Positions 1 to 6,841 of a stretch of DNA of 35,488 nt are shown one piece after another. The translations under genes and the position numbers were made by a program. The stretch spans positions 1-35,488 of the forward strand of contig JADLBJ010000033.1 in NCBI GenBank assembly GCA_020847765.1, read 5' to 3'. Every line of letters begins with the position of its first letter. The stretch's first letter is position 1. The DNA comes from Dehalococcoidia bacterium (GTDB lineage Bacteria > Chloroflexota > Dehalococcoidia > Tepidiformales > Tepidiformaceae). A model generated the notes under the pieces. It saw nothing but the letters and a program-made list of their open reading frames with translations. It made no database searches and was not told the DNA's origin.

Positions 1-488
1 AGCGGATAGGTGCCCTCGGATTCGATCGGGTTCTGGGTGGCGAGCACGAGAAAGGGGTCGGGCACGGGGAAGGTGCGGTGGCCGATCGTCACCTGGCGCT
101 CCTGCATCACCTCGAGGAGCGCGGACTGCACCTTCGCTGGCGCGCGGTTGATCTCGTCGGCGAGGAGGAGGTTGCAGAAGACCGGACCGGTCTCGACGTC
201 GAAGCTGGCCGTGTCCGGCCGGTAGACGCGCGTGCCCACCAGGTCGGCGGGGACGAGGTCGGGCGTGAACTGGATGCGCTGGAAGGTCCCGCCGAGCACG
301 TCGGCGACGGTCTTGATCGTCAGCGTCTTGGCGAGACCGGGCACGCCTTCTATGAGGACGTGGCCGTTGGAGAGAAGGGCGATGAGGACGCGCTCGAGCA
401 TCGCCTCCTGCCCGACGATGACGCGCTTTATCTCGAACATCGCCGCCTCGAAGGCGGCATGGGCGTCGTTGACCTGCTGCTGATCCAT
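1..488 (-). CDS. MoxR-family AAA+ ATPase (3' part outside window)
   Basis: Seen: an open frame starting at ATG 488 and running off the left edge, giving the first 162 residues. Walker A is GVPGLAKT (residues 48-55) and Walker B with sensor-type continuation is LLLADEINR (107-115), followed by the MoxR-typical SALLEVMQE and ATQNPIE segments. Family knowledge: MoxR ATPases are about 300-330 residues and act as chaperone-like ATPases, usually next to DUF58 and von Willebrand A-domain proteins that mature or activate cell-envelope or metal-dependent proteins. Those partners, if present, would lie beyond position 1. The gene is 100 bp downstream of the SufR-like regulator on the same strand, so co-transcription is possible. 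The start is chosen because the next in-frame methionine (residue 17) would remove conserved N-terminal sequence. Confidence 0.93.
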   Translation of the reverse strand, partial: MDQQQVNDAHAAFEAAMFEIKRVIVGQEAMLERVLIALLSNGHVLIEGVPGLAKTLTIKTVADVLGGTFQRIQFTPDLVPADLVGTRVYRPDTASFDVETGPVFCNLLLADEINRAPAKVQSALLEVMQERQVTIGHRTFPVPDPFLVLATQNPIESEGTYP

Positions 489-588
489 GTAACGGGCTCC
501 GGTGCGGCGGGTGTCCGCCCGAACACACGGTGGGGCCACTGCGCGAAATCCACGGTAAAAGGTACGGGGGCGGTATGTTGGGGTGCGA

Positions 589-1233
589 CTAGGAGGCGCT
601 CTCGGCGAGGCGGTAGCTGCATACCGGCGCGCCTTCGAGGCGCCACGCCGTGCGCTCCACCGCACGGGTAGGAAGGACGTCGGCGAGTGCTGCTGCCTCG
701 GCCGCGCACGCCCCCGAGAAGCGGCGGACAAGGCCATAGACCGGGCAATGGAAGAAGGTCAGGCTGGTCGCCTCGCCGTCCTCGGCCACCTCTGGCAGGA
801 AGTTCATTGGAGCGAGGAGATCTATCAGCTCGCCGACCTGAACGGCGAGTGGCCGGCCGACCATGCGTGGCGCGGCGCGCTCCACGAACCGGCGGCGCTG
901 CTCCTCAACGAAATGGTCGAGCAGCCCCGGGGCTTTCTCCTCCAGGTGCTCGCCCAGGCGCACGAGGACGGCTTCGTACCCGGTGGGAAAGAGCTGCTCA
1001 CCACCGGCGCTCAACGAGTAGAGGCGGCGCCGGCGGCCCGGGCCGTGCCCCACCTCACGATAGCCCACGAGGCCCTCGCCTGTGAGTCGGCCGAGGTGCT
1101 GCCGAATCGCGCTCACCGTGATGAAGAGCATCGCCGCGAGGTCGGCCGCTGAGGCCTCTCCCCGCTTCTTGAGAATGACGATGATCTGCCGGCGGGTTGA
1201 GGGAAAGGATTCGAGCCAGGGATTCTGTGTCAT
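589..1233 (-). CDS. SufR-like winged-helix regulator with CX12C cysteines
   Basis: Predicted 214 residues. The N-terminal half is a winged helix-turn-helix (about residues 12-75): SAADLAAMLFITVSAIRQH is the recognition region and GPGRRRRLYSL the wing. The C-terminal half has three cysteines, C163 (FHCP), C176 (GACA) and C205 (PVCSYR). C163 and C176 are separated by exactly 12 residues. Family knowledge: SufR-type regulators of iron-sulfur biogenesis bind a cluster through cysteines with CX12C spacing in this region. I infer that this protein may sense an Fe-S cluster. No suf genes are adjacent, so its target is unknown. The start is the ATG before TQNPWLESF, with weak AAAGG upstream; a longer frame exists but its extra N-terminus is low-complexity. 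An imperfect palindrome at 1269-1282 lies in its promoter region and may be its own operator. Other ArsR/DeoR-like families are possible. Confidence 0.82.
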   Translation of the reverse strand: MTQNPWLESFPSTRRQIIVILKKRGEASAADLAAMLFITVSAIRQHLGRLTGEGLVGYREVGHGPGRRRRLYSLSAGGEQLFPTGYEAVLVRLGEHLEEKAPGLLDHFVEEQRRRFVERAAPRMVGRPLAVQVGELIDLLAPMNFLPEVAEDGEATSLTFFHCPVYGLVRRFSGACAAEAAALADVLPTRAVERTAWRLEGAPVCSYRLAESAS

Positions 1234-1268
1234 GGCGTCAACCTTTCGGACAGCGAAGATAGCACGAT

Positions 1269-1282
1269 ACGAGATATCTTGT
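1269..1282. promoter_or_regulatory. candidate operator, imperfect 14-bp palindrome
   Basis: The sequence ACGAGATATCTTGT is self-complementary at six of seven base pairs. It lies 36 bp upstream of the SufR-like gene start and about 200 bp upstream of the Tat-exported SnoaL-like gene, in the 245-bp divergent gap. This AT-rich island stands out from the surrounding GC-rich DNA. Autoregulation is inference only. Confidence 0.35.
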
Positions 1283-1478
1283 CGTTGCTCCTGCCTGCCC
1301 ACGGATCGTCCCGCTGACGCGGCCGGCCGCCCAAGTTTGAGGACTGCCCGGCCGCGTCTCATTTCTGCGCGGGGGCAGGCTGCAAGGGGCGAGCTTTTTA
1401 CACGCGGGCGCGGCTTCAGGCGTTGACTTGCGTTCGCGGCGGTGCCTACAGTCCCCCACCCTGATTGGAGGTGCCTTC

Positions 1479-2063
1479 ATGGAACAAACTTCGGCAACCA
1501 AACCGCACACGCCGGGCCGGAGGAAGTTCATCACCGCCGGCGCGGCCCTGGCGGCGGGATCGGCCGCGCTCGTCGGCTCCAGCGCCGTCGCCTCGGCGGG
1601 CGGCGGCGACCCGTCCATGCAGCAGCTGCTCGACGAGGCGCAGATCAAGCAGCTCGCCATCAACTACGCCCTCGCCACGGACATGATCGGCCGGGGCAAG
1701 CGGGCCGAAGGCCTCGCCCTCTACCGCGCGACTTTCACGCCGGACGCGCCCATCCAGGCTGGAAGCTCGCCCACGCTGATCGGGCCGGAGGCCTGGGAGG
1801 AGTACGTCTACAACGCCCTCAAGAACTTCTCGGCGACGCAGCACCTGATCGGCACACAGAACGTGACGCTGCCGCAGGGCGGCAACCCCAAGACCGGTCA
1901 GGCCAGCAGCTACCTGCACGCCACGCACGAGTACAGCCCCGGGGGCAACATCCTCGTCGTCCTCGGCACCTACTATGACGACGTCGTCCGCACCAAGAAC
2001 GGGTGGCGCATCAGCAAGCGCACGCTCGTCTTCGTGTCCGTCGAGCTGCGTACGCATCCCTGA
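1479..2063 (+). CDS. Tat-exported SnoaL-like (NTF2-fold) protein
   Basis: 194 residues, with a clear twin-arginine signal (PGRRKFITAG) followed by a hydrophobic Ala/Gly-rich segment and a probable cleavage site near AVASAGG. The mature part is one NTF2-like SnoaL fold: N-terminal helices (IKQLAINYALATDMI), the strand motif NFSATQHLIGTQNV, and the C-terminal strands YLHATHEY, VLGTYYDDVV and GWRISKRTLVF. Family knowledge: this fold includes polyketide cyclases, dehydratases, isomerases and non-catalytic proteins, so sequence alone does not give the reaction. Tat export suggests it folds or binds a ligand before crossing the membrane. A Shine-Dalgarno GGAGGTG sits 5-11 bp before the ATG. It resembles the cytoplasmic protein at 3849-4280, which has no signal. 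Confidence 0.85.
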   Translation: MEQTSATKPHTPGRRKFITAGAALAAGSAALVGSSAVASAGGGDPSMQQLLDEAQIKQLAINYALATDMIGRGKRAEGLALYRATFTPDAPIQAGSSPTLIGPEAWEEYVYNALKNFSATQHLIGTQNVTLPQGGNPKTGQASSYLHATHEYSPGGNILVVLGTYYDDVVRTKNGWRISKRTLVFVSVELRTHP

Positions 2064-2100
2064 CGCCGGGCTCGCACGGGCGAGGGCGCAGGCGCGGCGC

Positions 2101-2793
2101 CTACCCCTCGCCCGTCGGCAGGCGCACGTCCTCGCTGCGCCAGAGATACCAGCAGGCGACGGTCGCCCAGGGACGCCAGGGGGCTCCGACGCGCTGGACC
2201 TCGGCCGGCGACGGCATCGCCGGCAGGCCGTACTGGCGCATGATGGCGCGGTTGACGCCGAGGTCGTTGACCGGGAGCACGTCGGGCCGTCGCAGGTGGA
2301 ACATCAGGAACATCTGGGCGCTCCAGACACCGATGCCCCGCACCCGCGTGAGGTGGGCGATCACCTCGTCGTCAGACATCCGGGTGAACTGCTCGTGCCC
2401 GAGCTCGCCGCTGGCGAAGTGCTCGGCCAGACTGCGCAACGCTGCCGTCTTCTGACGTGAAAGGCCGGCAGCGCGGAACTGGTCGTCCGTCAGAGCGAGC
2501 ACGGCGGCCGGCTCCGGGAATGGTTCTGCCAGGGGCGACCAGTCGGGGTCCGAACGCGACAGGAGGGGCGCACCGTCCTCGCCGGCCGGGTCGAAAAGGC
2601 CAACGAAGCGGCGATAGATCGTAGCCGCCGCCTTGCCGCTCAGCTGCTGGTAGACGATTGCGCGGGCGAGCGAGCGGAAGGGGTCGTCGCCGTCGGCGCG
2701 CATGGCGAAGGGCCCGGTGGCGGCGATGATCCGCGCCAGCACGGCGTCGGCGGCGCACAGGTGGGCGACGGCTTCTTCGGGCTCGATCTGCAT
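2101..2793 (-). CDS. DNA-3-methyladenine glycosylase II, AlkA-like (HhH-GPD)
   Basis: About 230 residues from ATG 2793; a TTG six codons upstream is an alternative start. The helix-hairpin-helix is LTRVRGIGVWSAQMFL, and the following PVNDLGV supplies the catalytic aspartate of the HhH-GPD superfamily (D177 in this numbering). The upstream AIVYQQLSGKAA matches the conserved segment before the HhH in AlkA/MAG proteins. Family knowledge: these monofunctional glycosylases remove alkylated purines, such as 3-methyladenine, to start base excision repair. There is no iron-sulfur cysteine cluster, so it is not MutY or Nth, and no 8-oxoguanine-type lysine was found at the HhH. It stands alone, convergent with the SnoaL-like gene 38 bp away and divergent from the next SDR gene. 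Confidence 0.88.
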   Translation of the reverse strand: MQIEPEEAVAHLCAADAVLARIIAATGPFAMRADGDDPFRSLARAIVYQQLSGKAAATIYRRFVGLFDPAGEDGAPLLSRSDPDWSPLAEPFPEPAAVLALTDDQFRAAGLSRQKTAALRSLAEHFASGELGHEQFTRMSDDEVIAHLTRVRGIGVWSAQMFLMFHLRRPDVLPVNDLGVNRAIMRQYGLPAMPSPAEVQRVGAPWRPWATVACWYLWRSEDVRLPTGEG

Positions 2794-2891
2794 GCCCCAA
2801 GGGGACGGCAAAGGCGTGCCCCTGGCAAGCGGCTGGGGCGTTCGCCCGTCTGCCCTTTCCCATCCGCGCGCCGGCGCCTAGCCTCACGCCT

Positions 2892-3644
2892 ATGGACGAT
2901 CCCTTTTCGCTCATGGGGCGCACTGCGGTGGTGACGGGGGGGTCGCGCGGCATCGGCTACGCGATCGCCCGCGCCTTCGTCGGCCGCGGCGCACGCGTCG
3001 TCGTCACGGCCCGGGGCGAGGGGGCGCTCCGCGAGGCCGCGAGCTCCCTCGGCCCCAACACCATCGCCCTTCCCTGCGACAACGCGGACCCGGCCGCGAT
3101 CGCTGCCATGGTGGGCGAGGCCTGGCGGCTCGGCCCGATCGACGTCCTCGTCAACAACGCCGGCATCAGCCCGTTCTACAAGCGCGCCGAGCACGTGACC
3201 GTCGCCGAATGGGACGCCGTCGTCGACGTCAACCTGCGCGGCGCCTATTTCGCGAGCGTGGAGGTGGCGCAGCGCATGTTCGCCGCCGGGCGGGGCGGGA
3301 GCGTCGTCAACGTCAGCTCGGTGGGCGGCATCGTGCCGCTCGAGCGGCTCGCCGTCTACAGCGCCACCAAGGCCGGCCTCCACCAGCTGACGAGGGCCTT
3401 CGCCCTCGAATGGGCGGACCGCGGCGTGCGCGTCAACGCCATCGCCCCGGGCTGGACCGAGACTGACTTCACCGGCGACCTCTTCGCCAGCCGCCACGGC
3501 GAGCAGCTGCGCGGCGACGTGCCCATGGGCCGCTTCGCTGTGCCGGACGACATCGTCGGTGCGGCTGTCTTCCTGGCCAGCGACGCCAGCCGTTATGTCA
3601 CGGGCGCCATCCTCCCCGTCGACGGCGGGCGCGCCCTCCGCTGA
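2892..3644 (+). CDS. short-chain dehydrogenase/reductase (classical SDR)
   Basis: 250 residues, the usual length of a classical SDR. The cofactor loop is TGGSRGIG (residues 15-22), NNAG is at 88-91, N114 is in VDVNLRG, and the catalytic set is S143, Y156 and K160 (YSATK). T39-A40-R41 after the second strand favours NADP(H) over NAD(H). The C-terminal PVDGG is typical of FabG-like members. Family knowledge: these are NAD(P)-dependent oxidoreductases acting on alcohols or ketones, often 3-oxoacyl or sugar-like substrates. The substrate cannot be read from the sequence. It is not next to fatty-acid genes, so it is unlikely to be the housekeeping FabG. Confidence 0.92.
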   Translation: MDDPFSLMGRTAVVTGGSRGIGYAIARAFVGRGARVVVTARGEGALREAASSLGPNTIALPCDNADPAAIAAMVGEAWRLGPIDVLVNNAGISPFYKRAEHVTVAEWDAVVDVNLRGAYFASVEVAQRMFAAGRGGSVVNVSSVGGIVPLERLAVYSATKAGLHQLTRAFALEWADRGVRVNAIAPGWTETDFTGDLFASRHGEQLRGDVPMGRFAVPDDIVGAAVFLASDASRYVTGAILPVDGGRALR

Positions 3645-3848
3645 CGTGGCCGCGCGCTGGCAAGACGACGCTTGCCCGGGCAGTCGGCCGAACTGGCAGA
3701 ACGCCACCTCCGACGACTTCCGGGCGAGTGTCGGGGCCGCCCTGCACGCCAGTCCCACCACCGGACGATAGCCGGGCGGCTCGCAAACCTGGTCGCGGTC
3801 CTTTACTCTCCTGCCGAGGTCCGTGCGTATCTTCGCGCCGCCGCCCGG

Positions 3849-4280
3849 CTAGAGGCTCCTGGTCGTCTGGGTCGCACCCGGCTCGAGGCGATGCTCGCAG
3901 ATACGCCATTCGCCGTCATGGCGCACGAGCTCGTCGTGATAGGTGGCCCAGAGCGTGAGCGTCGTATCCGGCTGGGCGGCGAGGACGTGCGTGGCCTGCA
4001 CGTAGGTGCGCAGCGTCGCCCTGTCGCCCTGGAGCTCGACCACCTGGTTGCCGAGAAGGTGCTGGGTCGCCTTGAAGCGCTGCAACGCCTCTGTGACGTA
4101 GGCGAGGAAGGCCTCTCGCCCGTGCATCGGCCCCGGGCCGAAGCCGCTGACCGCTACGTCCTTCGTGAAGCACGAGGCGTAGCGCTCCATGTCCCGAGCG
4201 TCCACGGAGGTGGCATAGCGGATCATGACGTCCTGCACGGCCAGGCGGTCGGCGATCTCGGCAGCAGTGGCAAGTGACAT
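3849..4280 (-). CDS. cytoplasmic SnoaL-like (NTF2-fold) protein
   Basis: 143 residues with no signal peptide. It shows the SnoaL-like domain layout: EIADRLAVQDVMIRYATSVDARD at the N-terminus, the acidic-aromatic stretch YASCFTKDV, FKATQHLLGNQVVEL, and the closing strands TYVQATHVL, LWATYHDELVR and GEWRICEHRL. A GGAGG Shine-Dalgarno lies seven bases before the ATG. It is clearly related to the Tat-exported protein at 1479-2063 (shared ATQHL(I/L)G and WRI segments). Many such proteins are annotated as nuclear transport factor 2 family proteins of unknown reaction. The 204 bp between it and the convergent SDR gene hold nothing recognisable. Confidence 0.85.
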   Translation of the reverse strand: MSLATAAEIADRLAVQDVMIRYATSVDARDMERYASCFTKDVAVSGFGPGPMHGREAFLAYVTEALQRFKATQHLLGNQVVELQGDRATLRTYVQATHVLAAQPDTTLTLWATYHDELVRHDGEWRICEHRLEPGATQTTRSL

Positions 4281-4401
4281 GGCGGAACCTCCGCGCGCAT
4301 TCTACGCGGACGGTCCACGCCTCGCGCCTGCAACGCCGGCGGGGCCGCCCGAGGCCCGGAAGGCACGGGGCGCCTCGCCGCGTACGCGCGCTTTCGCGGG
4401 T

Positions 4402-4926
4402 TCACGCGCTCTTCGTCAGCTCCGCATCCAGGCTGAGCCGGACCGTGTCGCCGACGAGCACACCGCCGGCGTTGAGCGGGACGTGGAACTCGAGGCCGAA
4501 GTCCTTGCGGTTGACCTTCGTCTCTGCGCTGACGCCGATCTTGGCGTTGCCCCACGGGTCCTCGATTGGGCCGGCGACCTCGCCCTCGAAGACAACCTCT
4601 CGGGTCACGTCCTTAATTGTCAGGTCGCCGACGATTCGGTACTCGCCGTCGCCGCGCGGCTCCAGGCGGCGCGTGGCGAAGGTGATGCGCGGGTACCTTT
4701 CCGCGTCGAAGAAGTCGGCGCTGCGCAGGTGGGCGTCGCGGTCGGCCGCACCGGTGTCGACGCTCGCCGTGTCGATCGTGATGGTGGCGCGCGAGCGGCT
4801 GAGGTCGGCTTCGTCGACGTCGGCGTCGACGGTGAAGTCGCGGAAGGTGCCTTTGACGGTGCTGACCATCATGTGCTTGACGCCAAATTGCAGGGAGGTG
4901 TGAGCGGGATCGAGCTGCCAGGCCAT
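4402..4926 (-). CDS. YceI-family lipid-binding protein, cytoplasmic form
   Basis: 174 residues from the ATG at 4926 (AAGGA seven bases upstream); an ATG five codons earlier is an alternative. The protein has the YceI eight-stranded lipocalin-like pattern: WQLDPAHTSLQFGVKHMMVSTVKGTF, the DADVDEADLSRSRATITID strand pair, a HLRSADFFDAERYPRITF segment and the C-terminal FGLEFHVPLNAGGVLVGD stretch. Family knowledge: YceI proteins bind polyisoprenoid or similar hydrophobic molecules. E. coli YceI is secreted, but this protein has no signal peptide. It is divergent from an HxlR regulator, and the shared 150-bp gap contains a perfect inverted repeat, so regulation by that protein is likely. Confidence 0.92.
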   Translation of the reverse strand: MAWQLDPAHTSLQFGVKHMMVSTVKGTFRDFTVDADVDEADLSRSRATITIDTASVDTGAADRDAHLRSADFFDAERYPRITFATRRLEPRGDGEYRIVGDLTIKDVTREVVFEGEVAGPIEDPWGNAKIGVSAETKVNRKDFGLEFHVPLNAGGVLVGDTVRLSLDAELTKSA

Positions 4927-4952
4927 TGTGTGTTCCTTCATTCTGTATTCCT

Positions 4953-4969
4953 TCGTAGCCCTGCTACGA
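4953..4969. promoter_or_regulatory. perfect inverted repeat, candidate HxlR operator
   Basis: TCGTAGC-CCT-GCTACGA is a perfect 7-bp inverted repeat with a 3-bp spacer. It lies 27 bp upstream of the YceI start and about 110 bp upstream of the HxlR-type regulator. The half-site core GTAGCCC recurs at 5032-5038. HxlR-family proteins are dimers that commonly regulate a divergent neighbour. Binding itself is inference. Confidence 0.5.
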
Positions 4970-5076
4970 GATGTAAGCAGCATACCACCGGACCGCCTAG
5001 ATGGCAACACTTCGTAAGCGACGAGCGTGAAGTAGCCCACGTACCCGTTGTAGGGCGAAGGGAGTACACTGGAGGC

Positions 5077-5439
5077 ATGGCTACGCCCGCCCACGACAGC
5101 GCCGCTCCCCCCTCCCCTTACTGCCCCGTCTACCAGGGCGCCGTCGAGCTGATCGGTCGTCGCTGGACGGGCGCCATCGTCCGTACCATGCTCGCCGGCG
5201 CCGTGCGCTTCTCCGACATGCTCGCCGCGGTCCCCGGCCTCTCAGACCGCCTGCTCTCCGAACGACTGCGCGAGCTGGAAGCAGCCGGCATCGTCAGCCG
5301 CACCGTCTACGCCGAGACGCCTGTGCGCATCGAGTACGGCCTGACACAGAAGGGGCGGGAGCTGCAGGCGATCGTCGCGGCCATCGACGACTGGGCGGAA
5401 CGCTGGGCAGGCGTCGATGCGCACGGCGCCGCCTCCTGA
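5077..5439 (+). CDS. HxlR-family winged-helix regulator
   Basis: 120 residues, typical for the family. The N-terminal CPVYQGAVELIGRRWT is the HxlR signature, with a redox-capable cysteine at C16. It is followed by the winged helix: FSDMLAAVPGLSDRLLSERLRELEAAGIV, then the wing VYAETPVRIEYGLT and the closing helix ELQAIVAAIDDWAE. Family knowledge: HxlR proteins often respond to aldehydes, quinones or oxidants through the conserved cysteine. The GGAGG before the ATG is only one base away, too close for normal Shine-Dalgarno use. TACACT ends six bases before the ATG, which would fit a leaderless transcript (inference). It is divergent from the YceI gene, its likely target. Confidence 0.92.
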   Translation: MATPAHDSAAPPSPYCPVYQGAVELIGRRWTGAIVRTMLAGAVRFSDMLAAVPGLSDRLLSERLRELEAAGIVSRTVYAETPVRIEYGLTQKGRELQAIVAAIDDWAERWAGVDAHGAAS

Positions 5440-5463
5440 ACCCGCCAGCCTGGTATCTCCGGC

Positions 5464-5919
5464 TTAATGGCGCAGCGGCTGCGCGGCAAGGACCCGCTCT
5501 AGAACGGCGCGCAGGCTCTCGGCCTGGGCGGGCGAAAGGTGCGCGCTGAAATGCTCGTACACGCCGGCCAGATGCGCGGGTGCGGCGCGGTGCAGCGCTT
5601 CCCGGCCAGCCGCTGTCAGCGCCACAAACCGCCCTCGCCGGTCCGACTCGCACGCTTCACGGGCAACGAGCCCGGCCGCGCACATCCTGTCCACCAGCCG
5701 CGTCAGGCCCGCCCGGCTGAGGAGCACGGCCCGCGCAAGGTCGTGCATGCGCAGCCGCCCGGCCTCGCTCTCGTCCAGCTGGACGAGGACGTCGTACCAG
5801 CCGAGGGGAAGCCCGGCCGCTTCCTCCAGCTCCTTCTCCAGCGTCTCGGTCACGCGCGCATGGGCCGCCAGGAAGGCCCGCCAGGCGGCGAGCTCGGCAG
5901 CGTTCGGTGTGCGCGTCAT
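5464..5919 (-). CDS. MarR-family transcriptional regulator
   Basis: 151 residues, standard MarR length. The segment LPLGWYDVLVQLDES precedes the winged helix; RMHDLARAVLLSRAGLTRLVDRMCAAGLV is the helix-turn-helix and SDRRGRFVALTAAGRE the wing, with the typical DxRxxxVxLT pattern. It is divergent from the pirin gene. The 115-bp gap contains a perfect 20-bp palindrome (6004-6023) of the type bound by MarR dimers, so it probably represses pirin and perhaps itself. The start ATG before TRTPNAAEL has no strong ribosome binding site; upstream in-frame sequence is not MarR-like. Confidence 0.92.
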   Translation of the reverse strand: MTRTPNAAELAAWRAFLAAHARVTETLEKELEEAAGLPLGWYDVLVQLDESEAGRLRMHDLARAVLLSRAGLTRLVDRMCAAGLVAREACESDRRGRFVALTAAGREALHRAAPAHLAGVYEHFSAHLSPAQAESLRAVLERVLAAQPLRH

Positions 5920-5976
5920 TCTGTGATTGTATGGCGCCCGCCCGTCCCGAGCAGCGAGCCCAGCCTGGTCCGGGCA

Positions 5977-6023
5977 TTGCAAGAGCGACGGCTGGGCAAT
6001 ACTATAGTTGCACTGGCAACTAT
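5977..6023 (+). promoter_or_regulatory. pirin promoter with overlapping MarR-type operator
   Basis: A -35-like TTGCAA (5977-5982) and a -10-like TACTAT (6000-6005) are separated by 17 bp. The perfect inverted repeat ATAGTTGC-ACTG-GCAACTAT (6004-6023) begins inside the -10 and ends 11 bp before the pirin start. A dimeric repressor bound there would block RNA polymerase. The half-site TAGTTGC is common among MarR-family operators. Binding by the adjacent MarR protein is inference from position and symmetry. Confidence 0.7.
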
Positions 6024-6034
6024 CGGAGGCAGCG

Positions 6035-6772
6035 ATGACCACCCTTCTTCAGCCCACGATCGACGTCCGCCGCGGGGGCGAGCGCTTCGTCACCCGCCTG
6101 GACTGGCTCGACTCGCGCCATTCCTTCTCCTTCGGCTACCACTACAACCCGGGGAACACGCACTTCGGCCTCCTCCTGGTGAGCAACGACGACGTGATCG
6201 AGCCGGGCACGGGCTTCTCCACGCACCCACATCGCGACATGGAGATAGTCACCTGGGTGCTGGAGGGCGAGCTGGAGCACAAGGACTCGGAGGGCCACAC
6301 GGGGCTCATCTACCCCGGCCTCGCCCAGCGGATGAGCGCCGGCACGGGCATTCTCCATTCGGAGATCAACGCGACCAAGGATGGCCCCGTCCACCTCGTG
6401 CAGATGTGGGTCGTGCCCGACGAGGAGCGCGTCCGTCCCTCGTACGCCCAGCTCGACATCAACGGCGAACTGGGGCGCGGCGGTCTGGTGCCCGTCGCTT
6501 CCGGCCGGGGCCACGACGCGGCGATCGCCATTCGCCAGGACGGGGCCGTGCTCTGGGCCGGCCGCCTGGGCGCGGGCGAGCGCGTGACGCTCCCGGATGC
6601 GCCGTTCCAGCACCTTTACGTGGCAAGAGGCGACGTGGCGATGGAAGGCTTCGGCCGCCTGGAGAGGGGCGACGCGGCGCGTTTGGCCGGCGTCGGGCGG
6701 CTTGGGGTGACAGCAGGGGCGGACGGTGCTGAGGTCCTCGTCTGGGAGATGCACGCCCGGCTCGCCGCCTGA
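6035..6772 (+). CDS. pirin-family bicupin protein
   Basis: 245 residues. The N-terminal cupin carries the pirin metal set H64, H66 (THPHRD), H108 and E110 (ILHSEIN), the same arrangement as in E. coli YhhW and human pirin. The segment MEIVTWVLEGELEHKDSEGH is the pirin core motif. The C-terminal cupin (about 140-240) is degenerate. Family knowledge: bacterial pirins bind iron or another divalent metal; some have quercetin 2,3-dioxygenase activity and others act as regulators, so the reaction here is open. A GGAGG is five bases upstream of the ATG. It is controlled, by position, through the palindrome shared with the divergent MarR gene, which suggests induction by a small aromatic or oxidant. 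Confidence 0.95.
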   Translation: MTTLLQPTIDVRRGGERFVTRLDWLDSRHSFSFGYHYNPGNTHFGLLLVSNDDVIEPGTGFSTHPHRDMEIVTWVLEGELEHKDSEGHTGLIYPGLAQRMSAGTGILHSEINATKDGPVHLVQMWVVPDEERVRPSYAQLDINGELGRGGLVPVASGRGHDAAIAIRQDGAVLWAGRLGAGERVTLPDAPFQHLYVARGDVAMEGFGRLERGDAARLAGVGRLGVTAGADGAEVLVWEMHARLAA

Positions 6773-6785
6773 TCGCCTCTGTCAC

Positions 6786-6826
6786 AAAAGCGGCCGCCCG
6801 CGCGATTTCGTCACGAGGGCGGCCGC
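6786..6826 (-). terminator. intrinsic terminator for the leftward SDR gene
   Basis: A perfect 10-bp inverted repeat (GCGGCCGCCC at 6790-6799 and GGGCGGCCGC at 6817-6826) with a 17-bp spacer is followed, reading leftward, by a TTTT run (AAAA at 6786-6789). It lies 16 bp past the stop codon of the SDR gene at 6842. The same hairpin faces the convergent pirin gene but lacks a T run in that direction. Confidence 0.65.
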
Positions 6827-6841
6827 GCGTCCTCTGGTCGT

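Noticed and set aside
2064-2100. Hairpin CTCGC-ACGG-GCGAG after the Tat-exported SnoaL gene as a terminator.
   Set aside because: Only a 5-bp stem with no T run in either direction; not supported as an intrinsic terminator.
3645-3848. Possible tRNA or small RNA in the gap between the SDR and SnoaL-like genes.
   Set aside because: No cloverleaf, T-loop GTTCGANTC or terminator could be found by eye.
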